A stretch of DNA of 64,000 nucleotides, from assembly GCF_000769405.2 (NCBI RefSeq), contig NZ_CP053439.1, forward strand, positions 4,386,501 to 4,450,500. Reading direction: 5' to 3'. This document shows positions 45,984-60,411 of the stretch, in pieces (the first letter of the stretch is position 1; every line of letters starts with the position of its first letter). Origin of the DNA: Rhizobium brockwellii. Its GTDB lineage: Bacteria; Pseudomonadota; Alphaproteobacteria; Rhizobiales; Rhizobiaceae. Under the pieces are notes generated by a model. It ran no database searches, was not told the origin of the DNA, and worked only from the letters and a program-made list of their open reading frames with translations. The translations under genes were made by a program, and so were the position numbers.

Positions 45984-47894
45984 TCACATCGGCAAGGAGC
46001 CTAAACCGCGCCCACGCAGCGCCTCGGCAATTTCCTCTAAAATCGTTGGATCATCAATGGTTGCGGGCATTTTCCAGGGTATGCCGTCGGCGATCTTCTG
46101 CATCGTACCGCGCAGGATTTTGCCGGAGCGCGTCTTCGGCAACCGGTTAACAGTGATGGCCGTCTTGAAGGCAGCAACAGGCCCGATCGAATCACGAATC
46201 ATCGCCACGACCTCTGATTCGATCGCCGTTGCGTCACGGGAAACATGTCGTTTCAGCACCAGGAAACCGCAGGGCGCCTGACCCTTCAGCACATCGATCA
46301 CGCCGATAACAGCGCATTCGGCGACATCGGGATGACGCGCGCAAACCTCCTCCATCGCCCCCGTCGAGAGCCGATGACCGGCGCAATTGATGATGTCGTC
46401 GGTGCGCGACATGATGAAGAGATAGCCATCCTCATCGACGTAGCCGGCATCGGCCGTCTTATAGTAACCGGGAAACTCATCGAGATAGGCGGATCGAAAA
46501 CGTTCGTCCGCGTTCCAGAGGGTCGGCAGGCAGCCGGGCGGCAAGGGCAGCTTGACGACGATATTGCCGAGCGTTCCCGCCTCGATCGCATGCCCGGCAT
46601 CGTCAAGAACCGCAATATCATAGCCGGGCATCGGCAGCGCCGGCGAACCGTGCTTGACGTGAAGGGCGCCGAGACCGAGCGGATTTGCGGCGATCGGCCA
46701 GCCGGTTTCCGTCTGCCACCAATGATCGATGACGGGTATGCCAAGCATACGCTCCGCCCATTTCAGCGTCTCCGGATCCGCTCTCTCGCCGGCCAGAAAC
46801 AGCGCCCGTAGATCGGGCATGGGATACTCGTGCATCAATTCACCGTCACCATCCTCCCGCCGGATGGCTCGGAATGCCGTCGGCGCCGTGAACAGCACCC
46901 GTACCTTATGCTGCGAAACGATGCGCCAGAATGTGCCGGCATCCGGAGTGCCGACCGGTTTGCCCTCGAAGATCAGAGTGGTTACACCGGATAGCAACGG
47001 GGCATAGACGATATAGGAATGTCCGACGACCCAGCCGATATCCGAAGCCGTCCAGAAGACTTCGCCCGGCTTCAAGCCGTAGATATTCCGCATCGACCAG
47101 TTGAGCGCGACCATATGGCCGCCATTGTCGCGCACGACGCCCTTCGGCTGGCCCGTCGTGCCCGAGGTATAGAGGATGTACAGCGGATCGGTTGCCTTGA
47201 CGGAGACACAGGCGATCTCGGCGCCACGATGCTGCGCCACAGCCGCCTCGAAATCTTGATCGCGGCCGCTGACGAGATCTGCCCGAAGCTCCGGCCGCTG
47301 CAGCACCAGGCAGCGCTCCGGCTTCGAGCGCGCGATCTCGATCGCCTGGTCGACCAGGGGCTTATAGGCGACAATGCGACCAGGTTCGAGCCCGCAGCTC
47401 GCGGTGATCACCAGCTTCGCACCGCAATCGTCGATGCGCGCCGCAAGTTCGCTGGCGGCAAACCCGCCGAAAACGACGGAGTGAACCGCACCGATGCGGG
47501 CGCAGGCGAGCATGGAAAAGACCGCCTGCGGCACCATCGGCATATAAAGGATGACGCGATCGCCTTTGCCGATGCCGCGTTCCAACAACGCTGCTGCGAT
47601 GGCCATCACCTCCCGAAGCACCTCATCATAGGTGAAATGGCGCTTCTCGCCGTTCATTGCGCTGTCGAAGATGACCGCTGTCTCGCCGCCGCGGCCGGCA
47701 GCCACATGCCGGTCCAGGCAATTGTGGCAGGTATTGGTTTCCGCTCCGGAGAACCAGCGGCCGTAGACGCCCTCATTGGGCGAAAAAATCCGCTCCGGCG
47801 GCTTGAACCAGTCTATGTCGACCGCCGCTTCGCGCCAGAAGGCTTCGGGATCACTTTTCCAGGCCGCATAGGCCTGATGATAGCCGTTCTGCAT
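45984..47894 (-). CDS. prpE: Propionate-CoA ligase-like acyl-CoA synthetase
   Basis: 636 residues; GGGGAGGAG before ATG. It belongs to the acetyl/propionyl-CoA synthetase family: LYILYTSGTTGQPKGVVRDN, IDHWWQTETGWPIA, and the C-terminal [15 protein letters not shown] with the lysine that can be acylated. The WQTETGWPIA and GKPVGTPDAGTFWR features are those of PrpE rather than Acs, so propionate is the likely substrate, made into propionyl-CoA for the methylmalonyl or methylcitrate route. A second related gene (acs) is 2.2 kb to the left. Confidence 0.88.
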   Translation of the reverse strand: MQNGYHQAYAAWKSDPEAFWREAAVDIDWFKPPERIFSPNEGVYGRWFSGAETNTCHNCLDRHVAAGRGGETAVIFDSAMNGEKRHFTYDEVLREVMAIAAALLERGIGKGDRVILYMPMVPQAVFSMLACARIGAVHSVVFGGFAASELAARIDDCGAKLVITASCGLEPGRIVAYKPLVDQAIEIARSKPERCLVLQRPELRADLVSGRDQDFEAAVAQHRGAEIACVSVKATDPLYILYTSGTTGQPKGVVRDNGGHMVALNWSMRNIYGLKPGEVFWTASDIGWVVGHSYIVYAPLLSGVTTLIFEGKPVGTPDAGTFWRIVSQHKVRVLFTAPTAFRAIRREDGDGELMHEYPMPDLRALFLAGERADPETLKWAERMLGIPVIDHWWQTETGWPIAANPLGLGALHVKHGSPALPMPGYDIAVLDDAGHAIEAGTLGNIVVKLPLPPGCLPTLWNADERFRSAYLDEFPGYYKTADAGYVDEDGYLFIMSRTDDIINCAGHRLSTGAMEEVCARHPDVAECAVIGVIDVLKGQAPCGFLVLKRHVSRDATAIESEVVAMIRDSIGPVAAFKTAITVNRLPKTRSGKILRGTMQKIADGIPWKMPATIDDPTILEEIAEALRGRGLGSLPM

Positions 47895-47969
47895 CTGCTC
47901 CTCCCCAGGACATGCAAACCTAATCTAGGCGGCATTGAGGGGAACAGGAAGCCCGACCAAAGCAGCGTT

Positions 47970-48629
47970 TCAGCGCGTGCCGAATATCGCTGATCCCACA
48001 CGCACGCTGGTGGCGCCGAAGGCGATTGCCGTCTCGTAGTCGCTCGACATGCCCATGGAAAGTTTTCCGACGCCGCATTTGAATGCAAGCTTTGCCAGCA
48101 GGGCAAAATGCGGCCCGGGATTTTCATCGGCCGGCGGAATGCACATCAAACCTTCGATGGAAAGGCCGAGCTCATCGCGGCAAAGGGCAATGAAGGCCGG
48201 CGTGTCGTCAGGAACGATACCGGCCTTCTGCGGTTCGAGCCCGGTATTGACCTGAACGTAGAACCGCGTCGTCTTGCCCTGCCGCTTCATCTCTTCGGCA
48301 AGCGCGCGGGCGATCTTTTCCCGGTCCACCGTCTCGATGACGTCGAAAAGCGCTACCGCATCCGCCGCCTTATTCGATTGCAGCGGTCCGATCAGATGCA
48401 GTTCGATATCCGGATGCTCGGCCTTCAGCGCCGGCCACTTGCCCTGGCTTTCCTGCACCCGGTTCTCGCCGAAGACACGCTGCCCGGCTTCGATGGCCGG
48501 GCGGATCGCGTCCGCCTCGAAGGTCTTCGACACCGCGACGAGCTGAACGGAACCGGCCGGACGACCTGCTTCGCGTTCCGCAGCGGCGATCCGCGACCGC
48601 ACGTCGTTCAAGCGCTCTTGAAGTTCCAT
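47970..48629 (-). CDS. YggS/PROSC family PLP-binding protein
   Basis: 219 residues from ATG 48629, with GAGGCAGATTG upstream. The PLP lysine is in LVAVSKTFEADAI, followed by FGENRVQESQGKWPAL, HLIGPLQSNKAADA and LSMGMSSDYETAIAFGAT, all family hallmarks. These small alanine-racemase-fold proteins bind PLP and keep vitamin B6 and amino-acid pools balanced; no enzyme reaction is firmly known. Divergent from leuS across 200 bp. Confidence 0.95.
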   Translation of the reverse strand: MELQERLNDVRSRIAAAEREAGRPAGSVQLVAVSKTFEADAIRPAIEAGQRVFGENRVQESQGKWPALKAEHPDIELHLIGPLQSNKAADAVALFDVIETVDREKIARALAEEMKRQGKTTRFYVQVNTGLEPQKAGIVPDDTPAFIALCRDELGLSIEGLMCIPPADENPGPHFALLAKLAFKCGVGKLSMGMSSDYETAIAFGATSVRVGSAIFGTR

Positions 48630-48829
48630 CAATCTGCCTCGGCATATCCGCATGAAAGGATCGGCAATGCCTAACGAGCCAATCTGTGCTTGCCAAGTCC
48701 CGCCTTGGCGAAATCGCTTGGTCACGATCAAGATCGGACGCTTGCAGCGCCTGCAAAACTTGACGCTACGGTGGTTTCATGGTGAAGGTCTCGACCAACC
48801 TCCCCTGATGTTCCGGAAATACGAATACC

Positions 48830-51449
<2,620 letters not shown>

Positions 51450-51460
<11 letters not shown>

Positions 51461-51971
51461 TATCGCTTGCAAGCTGGCCCGCAATGCCGGCATCGCCATG
51501 ATCCTTGCCTCCGCGGCTTTTCTCTCCGCCTGCCAAGTCCGTCCGCTCTATTCGGAGAGTTCAGGTGTGGTTGAAAAACTTTCCTCGGTCGGCTTTTCCG
51601 AGGCAGGCAGCCGGGTCGAGCAGCAGGTTCGCAATCGCCTAATCTTCCTGGCGTCACGTGGTGCAGGCGAAGCGGTAAACCCGCAATATCAGGTCGAAAT
51701 ACACGCGACGTCGGCCGTTGCCGATACGCTGCTGGCCGAATCCTCCGACACGTCGAAGGCCGGCCGTGTGACCATCAACGTCAGCTACACGCTGCGTGCC
51801 ACTGCCGACAATCATGTCATCAAGGCCGGCAGCCGCCAGGCCACGGCGCTGGTGGATTTCTCCGAGCAGGAATTCGCCAAGCAGCGGGCGATCCGCGATG
51901 CCGAGAACCGCGCGGCGGACCAGACGGCGGAATTCGTGGGAGCCGATATCGCCGCTGCCCTCAGCCGCTGA
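51450..51971 (+). CDS. lptE: LPS-assembly lipoprotein LptE
   Basis: 173 residues from TTG 51450, overlapping the leuS end by 11 bp, with AAGGA 10 bases upstream. The signal [14 protein letters not shown] has a lipobox with Cys28, so it is an outer-membrane lipoprotein. [10 protein letters not shown] and [10 protein letters not shown], then [18 protein letters not shown], match the LptE family. It helps LptD insert LPS into the outer membrane. Position between leuS and holA supports this. Confidence 0.93.
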
Positions 51972-51981
51972 GGGCGGAGAT

Positions 51982-53022
51982 GTGGCAGAGATAAAATCCC
52001 ACGAATTCGAGAATTTTCTGCAAGAATCGGCGCGGAACTATCGGATTTTCGTCATCTACGGGCCTGATCGCGGCCTTGTTTCCGAACGGGCAAGCCTGCT
52101 CGCCGGTAAGAGCGGTGTTGCTCTCGATGATCCCTTCTCGCTGACGAAACTCGATATCGGCGACCTGCAGAAAGACCCGGGTCGGTTGGTCGACGAGGTC
52201 CAATCCATCGGGCTGTTCGGCGGTGAGAAGCTGATCTGGATCCGCGGCGCCGCCAACGAGAAATACCTCGTTGATTCCCTGGCGCTGCTGGCCGAAAAAC
52301 CACTCGAAGCCGCCTATCTGATCGTCGAGGCCGGCGACCTGAAGAAGGGTTCTCTGCTGCGCAAGACCGCGGAGGCCGCACGATCTGTCATGACGATCCC
52401 CTCCTACGCCGATGACAGCCGCGCCCTGAATGCCTTGATCGATACCGAGCTCGGTGCAGAGAAGCTCGGCATTACACCGGCCGCGCGCCATGCGCTGATG
52501 GCTTTGATCGGCGGCGATCGGATCGCTTCCCGCAACGAAGTGCGCAAGCTTGCTCTTTACTGCCGCGGCTTCGATACGGTCGAAGAACATCACGTTACCG
52601 AAATAATTGGTGACGCCAGCGCCATCTCGGTTGACGACGCCGTCGATGCCATCCTCGGCGGCGATCTCAACGCCTTTCTGCACGCCATGCAAAAAATCAG
52701 CAGCTCGAAAACCGCGATCTTTCTCGTTCTGCAAGCATGCCTGAAGCAATTCCAGCTTCTGGATTCGATGCGCGCCGAAATGGACGAAAAGCGGCTGCAG
52801 CCGCCTCAGATCATGCAGACCATGGGGCGGCATTTGCATTTCCGCCGCAAGCCGATTATCGAACAGGCGTTACGTCAATGGACCGCGGAAAGCATCGCCC
52901 GTGAATCCAATCGGCTGCAGGCCGCTATTCTGCAAAGCAGACGACGGCAGGTTCTGGAAGACAGCGTTGCAATGCAAACGCTTCTGTCTACCACCCTTCA
53001 ATCTGGCCGGAAATCCGCCTGA
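51982..53022 (+). CDS. holA: DNA polymerase III delta subunit
   Basis: 346 residues from GTG 51982 just after GGCGGAG; the longer frame upstream lies over lptE and is not conserved-looking. AEIKSHEFENFL and FVIYGPDRGLVSERA open the clamp-loader fold, followed by DDPFSLTKLD, GGEKLIWIRGA and DRIASRNEVRKLALYC. HolA opens the beta clamp as part of the clamp loader. Last gene of the leuS-lptE-holA group, 10 bp after lptE, and convergent with parB. Confidence 0.94.
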   Translation: MAEIKSHEFENFLQESARNYRIFVIYGPDRGLVSERASLLAGKSGVALDDPFSLTKLDIGDLQKDPGRLVDEVQSIGLFGGEKLIWIRGAANEKYLVDSLALLAEKPLEAAYLIVEAGDLKKGSLLRKTAEAARSVMTIPSYADDSRALNALIDTELGAEKLGITPAARHALMALIGGDRIASRNEVRKLALYCRGFDTVEEHHVTEIIGDASAISVDDAVDAILGGDLNAFLHAMQKISSSKTAIFLVLQACLKQFQLLDSMRAEMDEKRLQPPQIMQTMGRHLHFRRKPIIEQALRQWTAESIARESNRLQAAILQSRRRQVLEDSVAMQTLLSTTLQSGRKSA

Positions 53023-53088
53023 TCAGCGCATCGGCCCAATCAGAATCGATTTCGAAAGCACGATGCGTTGTTTCAAGGAAATAGCGCG

Positions 53089-53210
53089 TCCTACCGCGCT
53101 CTAGAGAAATTCCAGCAAAAGTGCGGAGCGGTTTTGCGTCGGGAATTGCGTGAAAACAAAGAGATAGAGCATTTCCGTGATTCGGAGAAAAACGGAAACG
53201 CTCTAGCGCC
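53089..53210. repeat. Second rhizobial intergenic repeat, between holA and parB
   Basis: Starts at GCGCGTCC with CGCGCTCTAGAG, passes through AATTCCAGCAAAAGTGCGGA and GGGAATTGCG, then AAAACAAAGAGATAGAGC, and closes with a palindrome (AGAGC-TTTCCGT / ACGGAAA-GCTCT) near 53165-53205. This motif order is familiar from intergenic repeats of Rhizobium and Sinorhizobium. The parB stop codon (53203-53205) is inside the last palindrome arm. Confidence 0.7.
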
Positions 53211-54084
53211 TCTCAAGCAAACGGCAGATTTCCTCGAGCTGCTCTAATGACTTATAGGAAATTTTGATCTGGCCGCCGCTTGCCTTGTGATTGATCGCAA
53301 CATCAAGGCCGAGTGCATCGGAAAGTGTCCGTTCCAGCGCCAGCGTGTCAGAATCTTTCTGATCTCGCCGCAACGTCGTTTGCGGCGGCTCCGATTGGGC
53401 CTTGATATTGTTTTGCGCCAGCTTTTCCGCATCACGCACCGACATGCCCTTGGCAACGATCGTGCGGGCAAGACTTGCCGGATCAGATGTCGAAACCAGT
53501 GCGCGTGCGTGCCCAGCTGATAGGCTGCCGGCGGCAAGCAGATCGCGAACCGGATCAGGCAATTTCAACAGACGCAACGAATTGGCAACATGGCTGCGGC
53601 TTTTGCCGATGATTTCGCCGAGGTCGTTCTGGGTGTAGCCGTATTCCGCGATAAGCTGCTCGTACCCCAAGGCCTCTTCGAGGGCATTGAGATCCGCGCG
53701 CTGCACGTTTTCGACAATAGCGATTTCCAGCGCCGTCTTATCATCCACATCACGGATAATGACGGCAATCTCGATCAGCCCGGCAAGCTGAGCTGCGCGC
53801 CAACGTCGTTCGCCGGCGATGATCTCATATCGATCCCGCGACATCGTCCGCACAACAATCGGCTGAACGATACCATGTTGACGAATGGAGCTTGCGAGAT
53901 CGTGCAGCTCCGAGTCATCGAAGAACCGACGAGGATTGCGAGGATTGCGGCTGACGAACTCTATCGGGATCATTCTGTCGGCGCTGATAGTCCGCTCAGC
54001 TTCCACCGGGACAGGCTGATCCATTTCACCAATCAGCGCCGCGAGACCACGACCCAATCGCCTCTTTGATACATCGTCATTCAT
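53203..54084 (-). CDS. parB: Chromosome partitioning protein ParB
   Basis: 293 residues. SKRRLGRGLAALIGE, then PRNPRRFFDDSELHDLASSI, and the CTP-binding box GERRWRAAQ at 91-99 mark the ParB N-domain. LGEIIGKSRSHVANSLRLLKL is the parS-recognising helix-turn-helix, and the C-terminus is the dimer domain. It binds parS and slides as a CTP-dependent clamp to load SMC and help segregate the origin. Downstream partner of parA after 30 bp. Confidence 0.97.
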   Translation of the reverse strand: MNDDVSKRRLGRGLAALIGEMDQPVPVEAERTISADRMIPIEFVSRNPRNPRRFFDDSELHDLASSIRQHGIVQPIVVRTMSRDRYEIIAGERRWRAAQLAGLIEIAVIIRDVDDKTALEIAIVENVQRADLNALEEALGYEQLIAEYGYTQNDLGEIIGKSRSHVANSLRLLKLPDPVRDLLAAGSLSAGHARALVSTSDPASLARTIVAKGMSVRDAEKLAQNNIKAQSEPPQTTLRRDQKDSDTLALERTLSDALGLDVAINHKASGGQIKISYKSLEQLEEICRLLERR

Positions 54085-54114
54085 GATCTACACTCACCTA
54101 CTCCTAAAATGATA

Positions 54115-54909
54115 TCACGCGGCCAGTCTTTGGCGTTCTCGCTGGATCACCTCGGAGGCCAGCTGCAGATAGGCCTGACTGCCCGCGCACTTCAAGTCAT
54201 AAAGAATAGCCGGCTTACCGTAGGACGGAGCCTCGGAAACCCGGACGTTGCGCGGAATTAACGTGTGGTAAACCTTGTCCCCGAGATGAGTACGCACGTC
54301 ATTAACAACCTGCTGGGCAAGATTGTTGCGCGCATCGAACATCGTCAAGACGATACCTTGAATATCCAGACGCGGGTTAACTGTCCGCCGAACCTGGCTG
54401 ACGGTCTCAAGCAACTGGCTCAATCCCTCCAGCGCAAAGAATTCACATTGCAGCGGCACCAGGACCGAATGCGCTGCCGCCATGGCATTCATCGTCAGCA
54501 GATTGAACGACGGCGGGCAATCCAGAAGAATATAAGAAAACGCCATCGCCTCGGGCGAAGATAGCGCTTTCCGCAATTTGAACACCCGATCGCTCTGCTG
54601 CGAGATTTCCATCTCGATGCCAAGAAGATCCATCGTTGATGGGACAATAAACAGATTAGGAACTGCTGTTTCGAGAGTCACTTCGGGGATCCCACGATCA
54701 CCAACCATCAGATCGTAGGAGGACAGCTTGCGATCACGACGATCGATACCGAGGCCTGTGCTGGCATTGCCCTGTGGGTCGAGATCGACGATCAAGACGC
54801 GCTCGCCGATAGCAGCAAGCGCCGTTGCCAGATTAATTGCTGTGGTCGTCTTGCCAACGCCACCCTTCTGATTTGCGATGGTGATAATCCGATGTCGTTC
54901 GCCAGCCAT
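54115..54909 (-). CDS. parA: Chromosome partitioning ATPase ParA (Soj)
   Basis: 264 residues. The deviant Walker A KGGVGKTTTAINLATALA (from residue 15), DLDPQGNASTGLG and YILLDCPPSFNLLTMNA are intact. The ATPase moves ParB-parS complexes during segregation. Length is that of chromosomal ParA, with no N-terminal DNA-binding extension as in plasmid types. Located 19 bp after rsmG; rsmG-parA-parB probably form one transcript. Confidence 0.97.
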   Translation of the reverse strand: MAGERHRIITIANQKGGVGKTTTAINLATALAAIGERVLIVDLDPQGNASTGLGIDRRDRKLSSYDLMVGDRGIPEVTLETAVPNLFIVPSTMDLLGIEMEISQQSDRVFKLRKALSSPEAMAFSYILLDCPPSFNLLTMNAMAAAHSVLVPLQCEFFALEGLSQLLETVSQVRRTVNPRLDIQGIVLTMFDARNNLAQQVVNDVRTHLGDKVYHTLIPRNVRVSEAPSYGKPAILYDLKCAGSQAYLQLASEVIQRERQRLAA

Positions 54910-54928
54910 TGCCGCAATATCCGATCTG

Positions 54929-55546
54929 TTAAACCAAGCGCCGGAGATTTGATACTTCCAAAATAACAGATTCCTGCTCGACGGCGCTCTTATGTTCTAA
55001 CAGATCGAATTCCCACCGACCACGTGCTTTGTTGACTTCCCTCAAGTAATCCCGGCCTTTGTGAAAAAAGCCGCGACAATTTTCCTTGCCAAGCATCCAA
55101 GGGGCTGAATACTCGATGAGCCCGTCAAGATCAGCAAGAGCGCGCGCTGAAATCGCACCACATTCGCCAATCTCCGCATAAGAATCTTCGATTCGAAGGA
55201 TATGAACGCTGCCGCGCGCACTTGTCTCGCGCAACGCCGTCCGTAGAAACGCCGCCTTTTTATGGTTGCTTTCGACCAGATGGACCCATCCACCTCTCAT
55301 CTCAGCCAGAAAAATCGCCGTGATAACGCCGGGAAAACCGCCTCCACTGCCGAGGTCAACCCAGCTTGCTGGTTGAGGATGGATTTGAAACACCTGGCTG
55401 CTATCGGCGATGTGCCGATGCCATAGATCATCGAGCGTCGACGGCGCCACTAGATTAATCGCTTTTGCCCACTTCTGAAACAACGCTGCAAAGTGCTGCA
55501 GCCGTTCCTGTGTTTCACGTGAAACACGCAAACCGTTCAATTCCAT
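54929..55546 (-). CDS. rsmG: 16S rRNA (guanine-N7) methyltransferase RsmG (GidB)
   Basis: 205 residues. SAM-binding [19 protein letters not shown] and [20 protein letters not shown] are conserved. It methylates G527 (E. coli number) of 16S rRNA. The N-terminus [20 protein letters not shown] contains the codons that form a perfect parS site. Sits between mnmG (26 bp) and parA (19 bp). Confidence 0.96.
   Translation of the reverse strand: MELNGLRVSRETQERLQHFAALFQKWAKAINLVAPSTLDDLWHRHIADSSQVFQIHPQPASWVDLGSGGGFPGVITAIFLAEMRGGWVHLVESNHKKAAFLRTALRETSARGSVHILRIEDSYAEIGECGAISARALADLDGLIEYSAPWMLGKENCRGFFHKGRDYLREVNKARGRWEFDLLEHKSAVEQESVILEVSNLRRLV
55511..55526. promoter_or_regulatory. parS, perfect ParB-binding site inside rsmG
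   Basis: TGTTTCACGTGAAACA, 16 of 16 bases of the consensus. It lies within the first codons of rsmG, where the minus strand reads as codons for R-V-S-R-E-T. Confidence 0.95.
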
Positions 55547-55571
55547 TCTGAAAGACTCTCAAATCTTGCAA

Positions 55572-57449
<1,878 letters not shown>

Positions 57450-57472
57450 TCAGGGACTCCACATCCGGCAGA

Positions 57473-57488
57473 CGTTTCACGTGAAACC
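57473..57488. promoter_or_regulatory. parS-like site between mnmE and mnmG (1)
   Basis: CGTTTCACGTGAAACC: the inner 14 bases (57474-57487) match the consensus exactly and only the two outer bases differ. Upstream of the mnmG start. Confidence 0.88.
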
Positions 57489-57511
57489 ACGCAGGCGTCT
57501 TGTCGCCCCAA

Positions 57512-57527
57512 GGTTTCACGTGAATCA
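57512..57527. promoter_or_regulatory. parS-like site between mnmE and mnmG (2)
   Basis: GGTTTCACGTGAATCA differs from consensus at positions 1 and 14; its last three bases are the mnmE stop codon on the minus strand. It is 39 bp from the previous site. Confidence 0.75.
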
Positions 57528-58838
57528 TTTGCCGATACAAAACTCAGAGAAGATCACGCCGAGCAACTGCTCGACATCGACTCGTCCAGTAATTCTGCCC
57601 AAATACTCAGCGGCAATTCGCATCTGCTCAGTCCGCAGTTCGAGATTCACATCTGACTGCGATATCGCCGCATCAAGCGCCGCTAAACATTTCGCAAGCG
57701 AATCCTTATGCCGTTGCCGGCTGGGGATTGCCATAGACAGACCCCCAAAACGTTTTTCGATGATGTCGCCGATCAATCGTCGCAATTCCGGCAGACCGTC
57801 ACCCGTCGTTGTCGAAATCTGCAAGTCGTACCGATCCTCGGCAATGCCGATGAGATCCTTCTTTGTCCCGACAGTAACATGTGGAGAGGTCTGCTCCAAG
57901 CCGTCGGGAATCAGAGGATCCGTCATATCAACCAGCAACAGGACAAGATCGGCATCACGAAGCGCCACGCGCGCGCGCCGCACCCCTTCTATTTCGACCC
58001 TGTCTTCCGCCTCGCGAAGCCCCGCAGTGTCATAGAGCTTGATCAGGTATCCATCAATATCGAGATCAACCTGTAGGACATCGCGGGTGGTTCCGGCGAT
58101 CTCTGTCACGATTGCCACGTCGCGACGCGCCAAAGTGTTCAACAGGCTCGATTTTCCAGCATTCGGAGCGCCGCCGATGACCACCTTGAAGCCGTCTCTG
58201 ATAATCTCCCCGGCCGAAGCTGTCGCCAGGTGATGCTCGATATCGCTGCGAAGCTTCGCCATATCGGCCCAGACCATATCCGATACCGAGCCTGGAACAT
58301 CATCCTCATCCGGGAAATCAAGCTCGGCCTCGATCAGCGCCCGGGCGCGCGTTAATCGTTCCGCCCACGAATCGTAAATTGCGGAAAGCCCGCCTGCGCT
58401 ATGTTCGACTGCAAGGCGTCTCTGCATTTCAGTCTCGGCGCCGATGAGGTCGGCCAGACCCTCAACCTCGAGGAGATCAAGTTTGCCGTTCTCAAAAGCC
58501 CGGCGGGAGAACTCACCCTCGGCCGCCATCCGCACACCCGGAATATCCCCAAGTGCGTGAAACAGCGCCGCCAGCACGGCTCTGCTGCCGTGGATCTGCA
58601 ACTCGGCAACATCCTCGCCGGTAAACGAATTCGGAGCAGGGAAAAATAGCACCAGGCCGCTATCGATCGGCTCATTGTTACGAGTCCGAATCGTTCGGTG
58701 AGATGCATGCCGAGCTGCCGGGACGGATCCGGCAAGCCTCACCAAAACGTCTCTGGTCAGCGGGCCGCTGATTCGAACGACCGAAACACCCGACGGCGGG
58801 CCACCGCTCGATAGCGCATATATGGTATCATTCAACAT
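57525..58838 (-). CDS. mnmE: tRNA modification GTPase MnmE (TrmE)
   Basis: 437 residues. N-terminal folate-binding domain ([20 protein letters not shown]), GTPase domain with [13 protein letters not shown] (G1) and [19 protein letters not shown] (G3), and the C-terminal Cys motif FCIGK at the very end. Works with MnmG. Full length but at the short end for the family. The start lies 110 bp from the stop of rho. Confidence 0.97.
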   Translation of the reverse strand: MLNDTIYALSSGGPPSGVSVVRISGPLTRDVLVRLAGSVPAARHASHRTIRTRNNEPIDSGLVLFFPAPNSFTGEDVAELQIHGSRAVLAALFHALGDIPGVRMAAEGEFSRRAFENGKLDLLEVEGLADLIGAETEMQRRLAVEHSAGGLSAIYDSWAERLTRARALIEAELDFPDEDDVPGSVSDMVWADMAKLRSDIEHHLATASAGEIIRDGFKVVIGGAPNAGKSSLLNTLARRDVAIVTEIAGTTRDVLQVDLDIDGYLIKLYDTAGLREAEDRVEIEGVRRARVALRDADLVLLLVDMTDPLIPDGLEQTSPHVTVGTKKDLIGIAEDRYDLQISTTTGDGLPELRRLIGDIIEKRFGGLSMAIPSRQRHKDSLAKCLAALDAAISQSDVNLELRTEQMRIAAEYLGRITGRVDVEQLLGVIFSEFCIGK

Positions 58839-58892
58839 GCCATATCGCCTGGTTCATCGGGTGGAATCGAAATCGATTCCTCGCAAATAGAA

Positions 58893-58925
58893 AAGCTGGA
58901 GGCATCGTGACAATGCCTCCAGCTT
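58893..58925 (-). terminator. Terminator after rho
   Basis: AAGCTGGAGGCAT / ATGCCTCCAGCTT, a 13-bp perfect stem with a 7-nt loop, then TTTCTATTTG on the minus strand. Confidence 0.9.
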
Positions 58926-58948
58926 AAAGGGGTGAATCCGGCTAAGGA

Positions 58949-60214
58949 TTATGTGTTCATCGATTCGAAGAAGTCGGAATTGTTCTTCGTCTGCTTGAGC
59001 TTGTCGATCAGGAATTCGACCGCGTCGGTCGTGCCCATCGGAGCGAGGATGCGGCGAAGCACGAAGATCTTCTGCAGATCCTGACGCGGAACGAGAAGGT
59101 CCTCCTTGCGCGTGCCGGACTTCAGGATGTCCATGGCCGGGAAAATGCGCTTATCGGCGACCTTGCGATCGAGGACGATTTCCGAGTTGCCCGTGCCCTT
59201 GAATTCTTCGAAGATCACTTCGTCCATGCGGCTGCCGGTATCGATCAGCGCGGTCGCGATGATCGTCAAAGAGCCGCCTTCCTCAATGTTACGCGCCGCG
59301 CCGAAGAAGCGCTTCGGCCGCTGCAAAGCGTTGGCGTCCACACCGCCGGTCAGCACCTTGCCTGACGAGGGAACGACCGTGTTATAGGCACGGCCCAAGC
59401 GGGTGATCGAATCGAGCAGGATGACAACGTCGCGTCCGTGTTCGACAAGGCGCTTGGCTTTCTCGATGACCATCTCGGCCACCTGCACGTGACGGACGGC
59501 TGGTTCGTCGAAGGTCGAGGAGATAACCTCGCCGCGAACCGAGCGCTGCATGTCGGTCACTTCTTCGGGGCGTTCATCGATCAGCAGGACGATCAGATAG
59601 CACTCCGGATGGTTGGCGGTGATCGAATGCGCGATGTTCTGCAGCAACACAGTTTTACCGGTACGCGGCGGCGCGACGATCAATCCACGCTGGCCCTTGC
59701 CGAGCGGCGCCACCAGGTCGATCACACGTGGCGACAGATCCTTGGTGGTCGGAATATCGAGTTCCATCTTGAAGCGCTCGTTCGGATAGAGCGGCGTCAG
59801 ATTGTCGAAATGGACCTTGTGCCGGATCTGTTCCGGATCGTCGAAATTGATGGTGTTGACCTTGAGCAGCGCGAAATAGCGCTCGCCTTCCTTCGGTCCA
59901 CGGATCGGACCTTCGACGGTATCGCCGGTTTTCAGCGAGAAACGGCGGATCTGCGACGGGGAGATATAAATATCATCCGGGCCCGGCAGGTAGTTCGCAT
60001 TGGGCGACCGCAGGAAGCCGAAACCGTCCTGCAGCACTTCGACGACGCCTTCGCCGATGATTTCGACATCCTGGCTGGCAAGCATCTTAAGGATCGCAAA
60101 CATCAGCTCCTGCTTGCGCATCGTGCTTGCGTTCTCGACCTCGAGCGATTCGGCAAATGCCAGCAGATCCGTCGGGGATTTACTCTTAAGTTCCTGAAGC
60201 TTCATTTCAGCCAT
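58949..60214 (-). CDS. rho: Transcription termination factor Rho
   Basis: 421 residues. [14 protein letters not shown] at about 63-76 is the RNA-binding domain, Walker [13 protein letters not shown] is near 181-192, and [17 protein letters not shown] (Walker B) and [20 protein letters not shown] follow. Hexameric RNA translocase that ends transcripts. Full length and highly conserved. A 197-bp leader upstream (to hemJ) has no gene and could be autoregulatory. Confidence 0.98.
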   Translation of the reverse strand: MAEMKLQELKSKSPTDLLAFAESLEVENASTMRKQELMFAILKMLASQDVEIIGEGVVEVLQDGFGFLRSPNANYLPGPDDIYISPSQIRRFSLKTGDTVEGPIRGPKEGERYFALLKVNTINFDDPEQIRHKVHFDNLTPLYPNERFKMELDIPTTKDLSPRVIDLVAPLGKGQRGLIVAPPRTGKTVLLQNIAHSITANHPECYLIVLLIDERPEEVTDMQRSVRGEVISSTFDEPAVRHVQVAEMVIEKAKRLVEHGRDVVILLDSITRLGRAYNTVVPSSGKVLTGGVDANALQRPKRFFGAARNIEEGGSLTIIATALIDTGSRMDEVIFEEFKGTGNSEIVLDRKVADKRIFPAMDILKSGTRKEDLLVPRQDLQKIFVLRRILAPMGTTDAVEFLIDKLKQTKNNSDFFESMNT

Positions 60215-60411
60215 GAAGTGACCAATACTCTTTTTAATTTCAAAGGGGAAAGGCGATGTTGGGTCGTATTCGGTACCGCGAAAGGGCTCGCAGACGACTG
60301 AACTCTACACACATGCCACGTAGATGAGATGCGCGGAAAATAGCGACTCGCAATCGCTGCCGCAAGAGGGCTGCTTAAAATGAAGCAAATTTAACCTGAG
60401 GACGATTTTCC

